In this document: in pieces, positions 13,101 to 24,693 of the stretch | Position numbering within the stretch: position 1 is the stretch's first letter | How the letters are laid out: the number at the start of each line of letters is the position of its first letter | NCBI RefSeq assembly: GCF_947179165.1 | Contig: NC_077243.1 | Span: 47,632,501 to 47,696,500, forward strand | Source: Solanum dulcamara | Taxonomy: Eukaryota; Streptophyta; Magnoliopsida; Solanales; Solanaceae | Direction: 5' to 3' | DNA: 64,000 bases | Translations under genes and position numbers: made by a program | The notes under the pieces: generated by a model | Told to the model about the DNA's origin: nothing | Databases searched by the model: none | The model's input: only the letters and a program-made list of their open reading frames with translations

Positions 13101-13400
13101 CTTATGAGTTGGACTTGCCTTTGGAAATGGCCATGGTTCATCTGGTGTTCCATGTATCTATGTTGAAGAAATGTGTGGTTGATCCTAGTTCTATTGTGCC
13201 ATTGGAATTAGTATATGTTTACGAAAGCTTGACCTATGAAGAGGTTGCGGTTGAAATTTTAGACTAGCAAGTCAAGAGATTGAGGTACAAGGAAGCTGCA
13301 TCCTTTAAAGTCCTTTAGAGAAATCAACAAGTTGAAAGTTCTACATGGGAAGTGGATGCACATATGATGAAGTGATTCCCTAATATCTTTCCTTCCATTC
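10154..13400 (+). pseudogene. Gypsy pol remnant (PR-RT-RH-INT)
   Basis: Domains follow in order across shifting frames. The protease (about 10190-10450) shows LLDSDVNLSFV where DSG is expected, so the catalytic triplet is changed. Reverse transcriptase (10588-11479) has '[16 protein letters not shown]' less one residue, '[12 protein letters not shown]' and 'FTKIDL', but the FxDD box reads FTND. RNase H is at 11650-11990 ([17 protein letters not shown]...). The integrase core (12350-12808) keeps two Asp (IVDRMTKSAHF, ILDRGTQF), but its expected Glu is Lys (DEQDKQKIQ). The C-terminal segment, 12836-13375, is chromodomain-like in its tail. Frames switch at least four times. No active protein can be made. 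Confidence 0.88.
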
Positions 13401-13637
13401 TTAGTTGAGGTATTTAATTCCTTCATGATCCAATCATCCCAAGTTATATGTTTCAGTTGTTCACATGGGTTCATATGCATTCATGTTCATGAAATGAGTT
13501 TTAAATTCATGTTTTATGTTGAGTATGAAAGTCTCATGGTTTATACCTTCGTATGTGTCATTGTATTTATGTTGGGATGCTAATCCTCATTTTGTGTCCT
13601 TTATATACAAATTAAATATCATTGGAGGAAGAAAATT

Positions 13638-13653
13638 CCCAAAGGGGAGATAT
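13638..13653 (+). other. Polypurine tract before the 3' LTR
   Basis: The bases cccaaaggggagatat lie directly before the 3' LTR start (TATAAGAC, a drifted TGTAAGAC). The position and the A/G run fit the plus-strand primer of a gypsy element. Confidence 0.65.
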
Positions 13654-15893
13654 TATAAGACTCTGAAAGTTGGAAAGACCTAAAGTGAGAAACAAAGGAT
13701 GAAATTCCAAAAAAATGCAGAAACTAGAACTAGTAGATGACCACAAAGGCCATCACGGGTCGTGGTATGCACCACACCTCATGGTGATCCACCATGGTGA
13801 AGGTTCTAGAAACCAATCCTGTATGGAAGAGACCACGATGAGGGACCACGGACTGTGGTTCCCTCTGTGCTGACCCCTACCCTAAGGCCCTCAAGAAACT
13901 TTCCAAGGCAAGGACCACAAATGACCACTACGGGCCGTGTAACTCTTCACAAACCATGGTGTGCTCCGTGGTGGTCACTCCTATAGGCCTTACCATAGGT
14001 CCTACACCACATCCAAGGTTCATGGACCGTGATGCCCTCTACAGACCGTGAAGGTCTCTATAAAGGAAGTACTGAGACTCTTCCTACAAACCCCAAGATG
14101 TTTCTTGTAAGTCAGTTATCATGAAAAACCACCATGAGTCATGGTAATGATCACGGACCATGATGGGTAATCCGTGCAGCCGAGTCAGGCAAATTTTAAG
14201 ATGGTTATTTTGGTTATTTTCTATGTTTTATCATCAAAGTGGGGTCATTTTGGGGACTGAATCTAACCTATCTAAGTGACCCTTTCCCAACTCATTATTC
14301 TCATTCAAACTCTAAGACTCAAAATCCTAACCTCTCAAGGTCTTCTTCTTCACCAAGAAAAGCTAGGGTTTCATTTCAAAATCTTCAAGCCTTTATTTTC
14401 AAGATTGCATTGGGATTTATTCCCCAAGGTATGTGGGTCTCATTCATGCGTTCCTCCCCCATAGAGACCAAGTATTTTTCTAAACCCTAATAGCTCATTT
14501 CTAATTGTGGATTTTATGGTGTTCATATTATGATTTCAAATGTATGGATTATTGAATACTGGAAATTTATTTACCTATCCTAGCTCATATTGGATCTTAA
14601 TTTCATGAAATGGTTGATTTACCAAATGTCTTTATATGAAGGCATGAAAGGGTTTTAAGGTATAGTGGTGGGTTGTTATAAGAATGCTTTAATTGATGTA
14701 TTTCATTACTCTCATGTATGATAGAATTGATTTAAATGCTTCAAAAGTCGATTGAAATAGAACCCACCTAAGTTTACTATGTTCTCAACGAATATGGTCT
14801 TGAAGGTTTATGATTCCAAATGAATGTTTATGAAAGCAATATTTATGATCCAAGGATTCTTATGAAATGAAAGAATGATTAAATGATTAACAAATGATGG
14901 ATTCTACTTGTGAAATGACAATTCTCACTTGTTTGAATCCAAGAAAGGTTTTTAATGAGCTACTCCATTGAATGATATTTTAATGATCGCACGTAATGCA
15001 AATGATAATTTTTCTATGCTATATAGATTATTCCGTGGGATTGACTTAGCACCGAATGGGACATTGAAGTAGGATTCGGTAAGAGAATCCTAGTAGCAAC
15101 CCCTTGTCTAATTAACTATGTGCCCATATAGGAGCCCTTGTAGGCTTAGGATAGTGGATCTACAAATAGCTCTAAATGTTAACGAAATGAATGAAGTTGA
15201 CGGAGCTCTACCTAGAAAGTACTCTCCCCGGGCTAACATAGGCGTTTATGTTGAATTCCATGTAATAGCTCACATGGTCTTAAATGTTGATTGTAGTCAT
15301 CTTCCCATAAAATGAATATTTCAAATGCTATTCATGTTGATTTCTCATGCATGCATCTACTCATGTACTTTTACTTATAATGCTTTAACATTTTTCATTA
15401 AATTGCATCCTATATATACTTAGTACATTCAAAGTACTAATGCATACTCTTTTGCCTACATGATATCACCATGTAGGGACCGATTTTCCTCTTCATTCTC
15501 CTCTGCATAGCTAGTAGAGATCGTTGAAGGCTACTTTTGGGTGAGTTCCCATATTTCGGGAACAATAGTCCTTTGTCTTTCTAGCTTATTAAATGTTGAG
15601 ACTTCTAGACACTTTATTTTGACTTTTGTGTTAAATTGATTGAGGGTGAGCTAGGGACATGTCTTATCCCCCGCCAAGTATATGATTTAGAGGTAATGTT
15701 GGACATGTATAAGTAAGGTTTGACTAATTTGGTTCTCATTTAAATGCTTCCCTTAGTCCCATTTTTCCCTCTTTATTTTCTCTAATTGTCAAATCTTATT
15801 ACCTATAAAAAGCTAAATGAATACTAAGAGGCTTGAGTGAGGCACCTCTGGGTGTCTCATTCATAATGTCGAATCTAAGTCCTAGGCTTGTGA
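13654..15893 (+). repeat. 3' LTR of gypsy element
   Basis: About 2.24 kb, an uninterrupted copy of the 5' LTR. It contains the palindrome-rich zone (13735-14190), the conserved block with 'gcaccgaatgggacattgaa' (15050-15070), and the conserved hairpin AGTACATTCAAAGTACT at 15422-15438. The last matching bases (ctaggcttgtgatt) run straight into a fragment of the copia 5' LTR. Confidence 0.85.
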
Positions 15894-16065
15894 TTGGATG
15901 TTATCCTGGAGGGAATAAGTCAAGAAGATTATTATTGCACGGGTGAAAATTTTTGCTACAATGGGCTTGCATCTCCTTAAAGAGAGTGAGATATTGATGC
16001 ATCATCTAGAAGAGATTTATTTTCTTCATTTTATTTTTCAATTGTAATTGTAATTTCACCAGTAA
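15894..16065 (+). repeat. Copia 5' LTR, 3' tail only
   Basis: The tail matches the end of the LTR at 43620-43788 (shared 'aagaagatta', 'gagattttattttctt', 'cagttgtaattgtaattt'). The first approximately 470 bases of the LTR are missing. They are not found to the left of the gypsy element either, so a deletion accompanied or followed the gypsy insertion. Confidence 0.65.
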
Positions 16066-16084
16066 TTTTAAAAAGATTCAATGG

Positions 16085-16853
16085 AAAGAATTGAAAGATC
16101 TGTGAATGTCAAAATGGGAGATCTTGGTCCAATGGCAACCATTTCAAGAGAATAAAGGGTAGAATATTTTTCTACTTAAGTCTTCTCAATGTTTTTTATG
16201 TGTTAACTGAGAAGAATCCTAATAAAGTAGACAATACCTCTATGAGTGACAATGAACTTATTTTTCTTCAAAAAATAAAGTGGAAAAGTATGATAATGAT
16301 TCCTACAACTGTCGATATTATCTTCTTAATTGTTTATCCGTTAATTTCTATGATTATTATGATAGAACTTACTCTAGTGCAAAAAAATTGGAAAAGCATT
16401 GCAGAGTAAGTATGATACCAAAGAGGCTGGAGTGAAAAAATATGCATCTAGCAGATTGTTTTGTTTCCAAATGGTTTACAACAAATCAATAGTAGACCAA
16501 GCTCAAGACTCTATCATGACTGTAGGAGAGCTTAGGTAAGTAAATCAAAATTAGAGATAACCTTATTGTTTGTAGCATAATAGATAAACTTTCACCTTGG
16601 TGTAAGAAATTTCAAAAACATATGCATCACAAGAAAAAGGAGACCTTTCTTGAGACAATGATAATGTGAATCCGTATGAAAGAGGAGGCAAGGGGCCAAG
16701 ATGCATTATTACAATTAGAAGAGAGAAACATCACAATGAAACTAAATTTTATTGCTACTCCTGTTTCTCACAAAAATAAATCTATGATTCCAAAGAAGAA
16801 AAATTTCAAGAAACATAATGGTAAACCTCCCAAGAAAAATAACGGTGGAAATA
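16085..16853 (+). pseudogene. Copia gag remnant
   Basis: Pieces in changing frames carry the copia Gag landmarks: '[17 protein letters not shown]', '[16 protein letters not shown]', a decayed LPPSW-type region near 16585, and a basic end 'KKKNFKKHNGKPPKKNNGG' just before the inserted LTR. The zinc knuckle that should follow lies beyond the insertion at about 21300. Numerous stops make it non-functional. Confidence 0.75.
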
Positions 16854-19800
16854 TGTAAAACCTCAGAAGTTGGAAAGATGGAATGGGTGTGTTCGAAGAA
16901 AAATTTCACAGAAAATTTATAGGGGTTATATCCACAGGACCTTCACGGGCCGTTTAGAGTACCACTGCGCGTGAAAATCCCCCGTAAAGGAAGGCCTTAG
17001 GGACTATTCTGGGAAAGCCCTTCCACAAGCACCTCCACAGCTCATGGTGAGCACCACGCTTGGTTGTGGCTTCCGTACAAGACACAACCACCTCGATGCC
17101 TAAGTCCCTCCCCACCACGAACCCTTGAACTGTCCTTGGTGCACTTCACGACTCGTGAAGAGGGTCCATTCCATTATTTTTTCAAGGGGTTTTGGTCATT
17201 ACCCATTTTTTTATATTAATAGTTGGACGGTTTTTGGCCTTTTTCCCATAAACTATAATTACCCAAAACCCCTCCTAAATTCATCATTTCCTCAATTACT
17301 TCCAAAACAAAAATCATCTCTCCAGAATTTCTCTCCCAAAGATTTATCTTCTTCCTCAAGTCAAGTTAGAGATCCATGATCAAGATCAAGTTTCCATTTC
17401 TAGAAGCTTGCATTTAGGCTTTGATTCTCAAGGTATGTGAGAATTCATCCATGGATCTTCTTCCATCCATGGAGTCCCAAAGGTTTTCTCAATTATCTCC
17501 TTTATGAAATTATCCTAACTTTAGTTTTTTAATGATTTTGTATTGGGTTCATTTAATTATGCTTTACTTCAATCCTAATGATCTTTTTATACTTTAATTG
17601 AGGATAATCACATGATTTCAAGAACTTTTACAATAACCCATGTATTATGACTACTTTATGACTATCAATTTTTGATTTAAGGTTATGCATGCATCATGAG
17701 CTTATGCAATATGATTTTAATGATATTTATTGATGTATTATGAATTATGTGTTTTCAATGAAGACAAAGGTTACTTCAAAGTAAATTATTCTATCATGAA
17801 GGTTTTCCATGATTTTATATGAACAAGCTTAGCATGATTTTGATGTATTAGATAAGTATCTTGATGAATACGTTATGATGTCATGATATGTTAAAGGAGT
17901 TATTCTTATGATTTTCAAGTATTTATGATGAACTTTGTATTATTAGATATTTACCATCTTCAAAGTTTATGGTATATTAAGTATGAAATTTTGTTGAGAG
18001 TTGACCTAACACCAAGTGGACCTTGGAATAGAGGTTCACCCATTAGTAGAAGCATGAGACATTATCAAAAATCTCACTGTCCCATAAATATGTGCCACCG
18101 TAGGAAGAAGGATCACCCACTAGTAGAGGCTTGATTCCTTAGAAAGGGTCACTCGATAGATGAGACTTAATTCCTTAGTAGCTTAATGGATCCATTTAGG
18201 CAATGTTATATGTCACGACCCAAGCCTAGGGCCTAGACGTGACATGGCGAATGAGGAATCCGAAAGTACCTCAAACAAGCCTCTTAGCATTCTTTTAGCC
18301 TTTCATAGGTAATGATGATAAATAAACAAGCGAAAATCATAATAGTAAATCTTCAACTTACATATGTCCAACAATACCTCTAACTATTAGATTTAATGGG
18401 GCTAAGACAAGTCCCTAGCTCACCCTCAATCATAATAGAAGAAATGTCAAAGTAAAATATCTTAACATATCATAAGCTAGAAAGATAAAGGAGTATTGTT
18501 CTCGAAACATGGGAACTCACCAAAAGTAGTATTCAATGAAATCTCAACTAGCCACGTGGAGGAGAACGAGGAGGAGCACTGTTCCCTATATGGTGATATC
18601 ATATAGGCAAAAGAGTATGCGTTAGTACTTTGAATGTACTAAGTATGTAAGGATGTATGAACATTGAGGAAACATTATAACATTTATGTAATATGAAACA
18701 TAATGTAATGCATGCATAATAAATCATATAGATATCCTTTCAAACATTTATTTTGTGGGAAAATAACCATAACCGACATTTAAGACCATGCGAACTATTA
18801 CATGGAATCCAACATAACCCCCTACGTTGGCCGGGGAGACTACTTGCCAGGTAGAACTCCGTCAACTTCATTCATTTCTTTAACTTTAACTTTAAGGGCT
18901 ATTTATGGATCCATTAGTCTAATCCTACAAGGTCTCCTATGTTGGCACATAGTTAATGAGACAAGGGGTTGCTACTAGGATTCCCTTACTGAATCCCACC
19001 TCAATGCCCCATTCGGTGCTAAGTCAATCCCACAGAATAGTTTAATACTTCAAAATATTCATAGCATATAGCTTGAGAATTCAAAATATCATATTCGGTG
19101 AAATAGCTCATTAAAATATTTGGTTATTCAAATATGCAAGAATTGTCCTTATTGCATAAAGAATCCATCATTCATATCATTTCATCATTCTTTTATTTCA
19201 TAAGACTCCCTTTTGATAATAGATATTGTTTTCATAAATATTCATTTGGAGTCAAAACTTTCAAGCCAAACTTTATTCAAAACATAGTAAAACTAGGTGG
19301 GTTCAAATCATTTCAACTTGCAAACATGTGTGTAAATAAATATACATAAATACTTTGAAATCCATTAATTAAAAATCATGCTTTAAACAACCCACCATGA
19401 ATTTCAAGAATCTTTAAATAGATAAATAGAGGAACCATCAATTAATACATATGAAATTATGTTGCATCAAAATAAAATAATAATCATTAGTTTAATCATG
19501 ATTCATGATATTAAGAATAAATAAGAATTTCCCATAAGAAAATATTACTTGAAATCAAGAGACTTAATTGAAAGAGTTTTTGGATTACATGGATGGAAGA
19601 ACCCATGGATAAACACTCACATAACTTAGAGTAAAGTTTAAAAAAAATAAACATAATTTATCATATAATCAAAATAATTTAGACACTAGAGTGGAAGGAA
19701 TACTCTCATTGAAGCCTTACATACTTGGAATCTGAAGCTTTAGTCGGAATCGAAAGATTTAATAAACACTCTTGAGTCCTAGCTTTTCTTCTCGCCGGAA

Positions 19801-21262
19801 TATTTTGTGTACTACTCGGAGTATATGAATCACCGGAATAGTATTTCTTCTACTAAGAACTAAAACTATATTTGAGAATATGTAAGGAAGTGTATAGAGA
19901 GAAGATTTGCTTGAGAAAGCTTGATGAATAAAATGAGGAAATAAGGTGGGTATTTATAGGTGGGAAAGAGGGACCTAACAATAAATAAAATAATTATAAA
20001 GAAAAACCTGAAAATTTAATGGAAAATTATGATATCATGGATGATGTTAATTGGAGGACAATTTATGTCATGAGTGATGTCAAATGTATCTAGATCTTTC
20101 CATGGTAGGTGAAATGAGTTATCTTTGACAGAATACTCCTTTTCGGAGCTGTGTTTGAACAAGATAAATTCATTATTAGGATTTAGTGTCTTCATAAGAA
20201 TTGTAGATATAGAAGTCTAGTTTCTTTTCGTTCAAGAATCAACCAATTTGGAGTATCCTACAGTGAGATATGAATTTTCTTCTACAAATACTCTATTTCA
20301 TCACAACACACTGTCTTACAATAATTAATTTATTTGACCTACTTAACCCGAAACATAAATTATGATCTTCACCAAAGTTGTAGGTAATGATCTTGTGGTT
20401 ATTCATAAATTTGAATCACCTAATTTGGACAATACTATAAAAAGTTATGACCAAAATACAGAGGTTGTATCATTTTTAGGCGAGAATCGAAACATCGTAT
20501 ACAACATTTTTAGGGGATGTTACATTATGGTTCTTACTTTAGACAGTATACACCATCTCTTTTTGGTGTGCAACGAAAACACCAAACTTTATGTTATACC
20601 TTACATGATTTATGTTGGTTAAAGGTATCTCTCACAATGACTTTTAAATATCCCATATATGTGTATGCTATGTTATAAGATCTTATGAAGATTTTGTGAT
20701 GCATTGACCTTATGACTATATCTTCAAATGTTCTCATATTTTACTCATGTTTTTAAGATATTGGTCATGCATCCCATTTTTATATTGACTATGTCCTATT
20801 ATCATTGTTCATGCATGCATCTCACATACTTAGTACTTTCTACGTACTAACGCATAATATTTACCTACATTATTTCATAATATAGGGTCCTACGATCATC
20901 ACGCACCTTTCACTCATGAATAGAGTTTGAACATTATTCTCCTATTGTTGGTGAGTCCTCATCATTTGAGGATGAGACATTTATCTTTTCATTGTTCCTT
21001 ATGAATTTTATCTTTTATATTTGGGTGAGCTAGAAGTTTTTCTTATGCCTCCATCGATACTAGTAGAGGCATGTTAGTTGTTCATGGAGTCTATGTTGTC
21101 ATGACTTGTCAGAGTTGCTTTCTCTCTTATCGAGTTATTCATGTTGAGAATTATTTCTGCATTTATGATTTAGTATTATTGCTTCATTTACCTAAGAGGC
21201 TTGGTTAGAGTCCTTCAAAATTCTAATAGAAGTGTCACACCTAGGGCCTAACTTGGGTCAAC
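16854..21262 (+). mobile_element. Solo gypsy LTR inside copia gag
   Basis: It begins TGTAAAACCTCAGAAGTTGG, like the LTRs at 4430 and 1919, and ends near 'cctagggcctaacttgggtca'. There is no internal region, so recombination between LTRs has left a solo LTR. Net length after removing the nested LTR (18211-20524) is about 2.1 kb. It carries the conserved hairpin (20832-20848) and the 'agcatgagac' block near 18050. The copia frame continues on the right (NQAQNQQVQDK, then the knuckle). Target duplication is not clear. Confidence 0.75.
18211..20524 (-). mobile_element. Inverted solo LTR nested in the solo LTR
   Basis: The ends are TGTCACGACCC at 18211 and GGGATGTTACA at 20524, which on the minus strand give TGTAAC...GTGACA, a proper LTR pair of ends. 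Length is 2,314 bp. The flanks are ttata and ttatg, a 5-bp target duplication with one difference. It contains the inverted conserved blocks, including 'gggttgctactaggattcc' (18963-18982) and the hairpin at 18624-18640. Confidence 0.82.
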
Positions 21263-22728
21263 CAAGCACAAAATCAACAAGTTCAAGATAAGGTATCGTG
21301 CTTTGTCTGTGGCAAGGGTAGACATATTGCTTGATTTTGTAGATTTTGAAAATGTGGTCCTACACCTCAGACAAACGTTATCGATTGGTTAAAAATATAC
21401 TCTTTTTGATGAGCCCAAAACCATCATGCTTGGTGATTCTCACACCACTCAAATGCTTGAAATGGGAGATGTCGAATTATTTTTTACTTTTGGAAGTTTA
21501 TTAACTTTGAAAGATGTACTTTATACCCCTTTCATGAGAAAAAATTTATCGTCTGGTTTTCTTCTTAATAAAGTAGACTTCAAACAGAATATTGAATCTG
21601 ATCAATATATAATTATGAAATAGTGATTTTTTGTGAGAAAGGGGTATGCTTGTGATGGGATGTCCAAACTGAATGTTGAAATGAAAAGGTTTCTACTTCT
21701 ATTTTTATACTTTCTTCTACTAATTTTTGGAATTATCATTTATGTCATATTACTGATCGTTATGCGATTATCATGAGTAGTTTAGAATTAATCTTAGTGC
21801 TTAAAAAAATTGAAACTGTGAAGCTTGTAGTAAAGCTAAAATCACTAAAATGCGTAGTTTTCAAGTTGAGAAACAAAACTCATTTATTAGAATTAATTCA
21901 CGCTGATATTTGTGAACTTGAAAAAAATTTAACCAGTGGAGGAAATATATATTTTATCACCTTTCTTGATGATTTTTCTAAGTTTACATATGTTTACTTA
22001 ATTAAAAATAATGTGATACTTTTGAAATTTTAAATTTTATCTCCGTGAGTTTGTAAAAAGGTTTGGAAGAAAAATAAAATGAATTAGAACTGATATAGGC
22101 CGTGAATATGAGTCTAATGAGTTTAATTCTATTGTTAGATCATTGGTAATAATTTATGAAACTACTCCTCCTTAATCTCCTGCATCTAATGGTGTAACGG
22201 AAAGAAAAAATAGAATTTTGGTTGAGTTGACTAATGTCATGTTTATTGAGTTCAATGCACCTCTTAATTTTTGGGGTGAAGCTATTTTGACTGTTCGTTA
22301 AATGTTAAATCGTGTGCCTCGTTAAAAAACTAAATTGACACCTTTTGAGTTGTGGAAAGGTCACAAGTAAAATTTTGAATATATAAGAGTTTGGGGTTCT
22401 CTAACTTTTGTCAGGCTAATGAATCCCAATATTACAAAGTTAGATAAGAAAGTTACTGCTTGTGTTTTACTTGGTTATGTTTCAAATAGTACAACCTGTA
22501 GATTTTTTAATCTTAAAAATAATATTATAATAAAATCAGTTGATACTATTTTTCATGAAATTAAAATTTTCCTTTGAATCTAAAATAATGGGGGTCAAAG
22601 ATTGAACAAAATGTTTTGTCAATACCTAGATCTTCTACTTCTACTTTGAAAAATAAAGAAAATGATAATTTTGAATTAAAAAGAAGTAAAAGAGATAGAG
22701 TAGAAAAAGATATTGGTCCTGATTTTTA
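21263..22728 (+). pseudogene. Copia knuckle, GAG-pre-integrase and integrase remnant
   Basis: A zinc knuckle begins CFVCGKGRHIA near 21301 and is cut by a stop. GAG-pre-integrase traces lie at 21690-21860. The integrase core is recognisable at 21885-22330: 'LELIHADICELEK', 'ITFLDDFSKFTYVYLIK', then in other frames 'SPASNGVTERKNR' and 'FELWKGHK'. It carries first and second Asp-type motifs and the Glu-containing ERKNR. The end reads KRSKRDRVEKDIGPDF and is cut by the CACTA insertion. Many stops and shifts; inactive. Confidence 0.8.
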
Positions 22729-22935
22729 CACTACTAAAAAGAGTCCAAAAAGCGACAGAACAAAAAGCGATGGACAGCATCGCAAATAAAATGTGACAAA
22801 TAAAACGACACTGTCCTTTATTTTTATTTATTATTATTTTTTTACTAGGAGCGACAGACAGTGACGCCTAGTTCGTCGCTTATTTTGGTAGTTTTTTTCG
22901 CTTAGAGACGTTTTCCGTCACTTTTATTAAAATAT
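22729..22935 (+). repeat. CACTA 1 left terminal and subterminal repeats
   Basis: After CACTACTAAAAAG come repeated units of the type aaaaagcgacagaac, aaaaagcgatggac, gagcgacagacagtgacgcc and gttcgtcgctt in both orientations. In En/Spm-type elements such repeats bind the small transposase protein. A GC-rich leader (ccgtcgctgtcccccatctccgccgctgc) follows at about 22955. Confidence 0.8.
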
Positions 22936-24498
22936 ATCTGGAAACATCCCCCCAACCCCGTCGCTGTCCCCCATCTCCGCCGCTGCACTGCCGCCTCTGC
23001 CACTGCTGCTTTAGGAGTATTATTTATCTTAGAGGTTAGGGCCCAAACCTTATAAAAAAATTTAATTTTTTTTATTTGTCATTTGTTAGTTACTTTATTA
23101 CATTTAGTTTGTTGTAGTTCATTTGTATATTGGATTATGAAATTAGTGAATGTAGTTATAGATTTGATTTTAGGACTTAAGTTAGATTTGGGTTGTTGAA
23201 TTAGATTGTAATTATTTTAGTAATTTGTGATGTTAGTTAGTTAATTAGTTCATGCCATTTAATTTGTTGTAGTTTATTTGTATATTGGATTGTAAAATTA
23301 GTAAATCTAGTTATAGTTTTGATTTTAAGCATTAAGTTAGATTTGAGATTTTTGTATTAGATTGTAAATTGGATAGTAATTTGTGATTTAGTAGTTACTT
23401 AATTAGTTAATTTTATGTAGTTTGTTTGTATATTGGATTGTAACTTAGCAAGTTTTGAAGTTTGAAACTTAGAGAAAAATATTGGAACTTAATTAGAGGC
23501 TTGAGTTTTAGGACTTTAGAACTTATAATTAAAATAATTTAGATACTTGAATTTTAGGATACTTAAATTTAGAAGTTGAACTTAATTAGAACTTTGAAGT
23601 TGAATTTTTTGTTAACTTTAGAAATTTTGTTGAAGTTAAGCTTCCTTTTGTACTAATTAAGCTAATGTTGAACTTTAGAATAACTTAGATACTTGAATAT
23701 ATGAAATTTTGAAGTTTGAAACTTAGAAAAATATTGAAAATTGGATACTTGAATTATAGGACTTTAATTTAGAACTTATAATTAGAATAACTTAGATACT
23801 AATTTTAAACTTTAGATTTGTATAATTTTTGAAATCTTTAGACTTTAGAATTAATTAAGCTAAGTAGAGTTAAATATTTAAAGTCATGAAATTGAACTTT
23901 AGGACTTTTGAAGTTAAACTTAGAAATTTTTTAGGTTTGTATAAATTTTGAACTCTTTAGATTTTATAACTAATTTGAATAACTTAGATACTTGAATTTT
24001 AGGATATTTTAATTTAGAACTTCAACTTGAATGTCATGAGCTTTGAAACTTAATTTTTACTTGAATTAATTAGAATATGAACTTAATTATAAGTTGAATT
24101 AATTAGAAATTGAAATTAATTATAACTTGAATTAATTAGAATATGAAATTAATGATAAATTGAATTAATTAGAATATGAACTTAATTATAATTAGAATAT
24201 GAATTTAATTATAACTTGAATTAATTAGAATTTGAACTTAATTATAATTTGAATTAATTAGAACTTGAACTTAATTATAACTTGAATTAATTAGAACTTG
24301 AACTTAATTATAACTTGAATTAATTATTATATGAATTAATTAATTATAACTTGAATTAATTATAACTTAAATTAAGTAGAACTTGAAGTTAATTATTATA
24401 TGAATTAATTAATTATAAATTGAATTAATGACAGTTGTAGTCTCGATGAATTATAGTCTTTATGAACTAATTAAGCTTGAATATATATAATTTTGTAG
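22936..24498 (+). other. CACTA 1 5' untranslated region with AT-rich degenerate repeats
   Basis: No gene is present. From 23080 to 24040 the sequence is a diffuse family of segments with the words 'ttggattgtaa', 'agttagatttg', 'gaacttagaa' and 'ttgaattttagga', evidently an old expanded repeat. A more regular tandem array occupies 24040-24432 (separate entry). The transposase start follows a tttttgtag acceptor-like site at 24490-24498. Confidence 0.6.
24040..24432 (+). repeat. Tandem repeat, unit about 33 bp
   Basis: About eleven units of the form gaattaattagaacttgaa plus cttaattataactt follow head to tail, some shortened. Two successive units near 24250-24315 are identical over 33 bases. A/T content is very high. 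No function is indicated. Confidence 0.8.
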
Positions 24499-24676
24499 AT
24501 GGATCATCGTTTGTGGATGTATAACATGCATTATGAAGTTGGTGGTTGTTTGAAACCTGAATTTATTGACAGTGTAAGAAGTTTTATCGATCATGCAATG
24601 ACACTTAATATTTTTAAGAGAAATGAATTGGTTAGGTGTCCTTGTCGTGAATGTAGGTGCTTGAAATTTTTTAATC
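24499..24676 (+). pseudogene. TNP2 transposase, N-terminal exon part (CACTA 1)
   Basis: The frame opens MDHRLWMY and runs through 'LKPEFIDSVRSFIDHAM' to 'RCPCRECRC', the transposase-associated domain with its Cys cluster found at the start of CACTA TNP2 proteins. The gene is cut at 24693 by the LINE and resumes at 33965 with 'HLYGNRFKPRYFVWVDHAE', exactly the next part of the domain. Confidence 0.82.
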
Positions 24677-24693
24677 TATATATAGTTATGGTT
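24677..24693. repeat. LINE target site duplication, left copy
   Basis: tatatatagttatggtt, identical over 17 bases to 33948-33964. Confidence 0.9.

Larger units (their letters stand above)
4430..15893 (+). mobile_element. Ty3/gypsy LTR retrotransposon, chromovirus-like, inactive
   Basis: The two LTRs are direct copies of each other (4430-8803, interrupted, and 13654-15893) and bracket gag-pol in the order Gag, zinc knuckle, protease, reverse transcriptase, RNase H, integrase. That order is the gypsy order. After the integrase a C-terminal segment (about 13245-13375) resembles the degenerate chromodomain tail of Tekay/Del-type chromoviruses. A degenerate tRNA-Met primer site follows the 5' LTR and a purine tract precedes the 3' LTR. 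Every domain carries stops, frameshifts or lost catalytic residues, so the element is dead. No clean 5-bp target duplication is visible (attta on the left, no match on the right), which suggests later deletion or drift at one end. Confidence 0.88.

Noticed and set aside
22945..23020. GC-rich ccgccgctgc tract as a CpG-type host promoter
   Set aside because: It lies directly inside the CACTA 1 end and is best read as the element's own leader.
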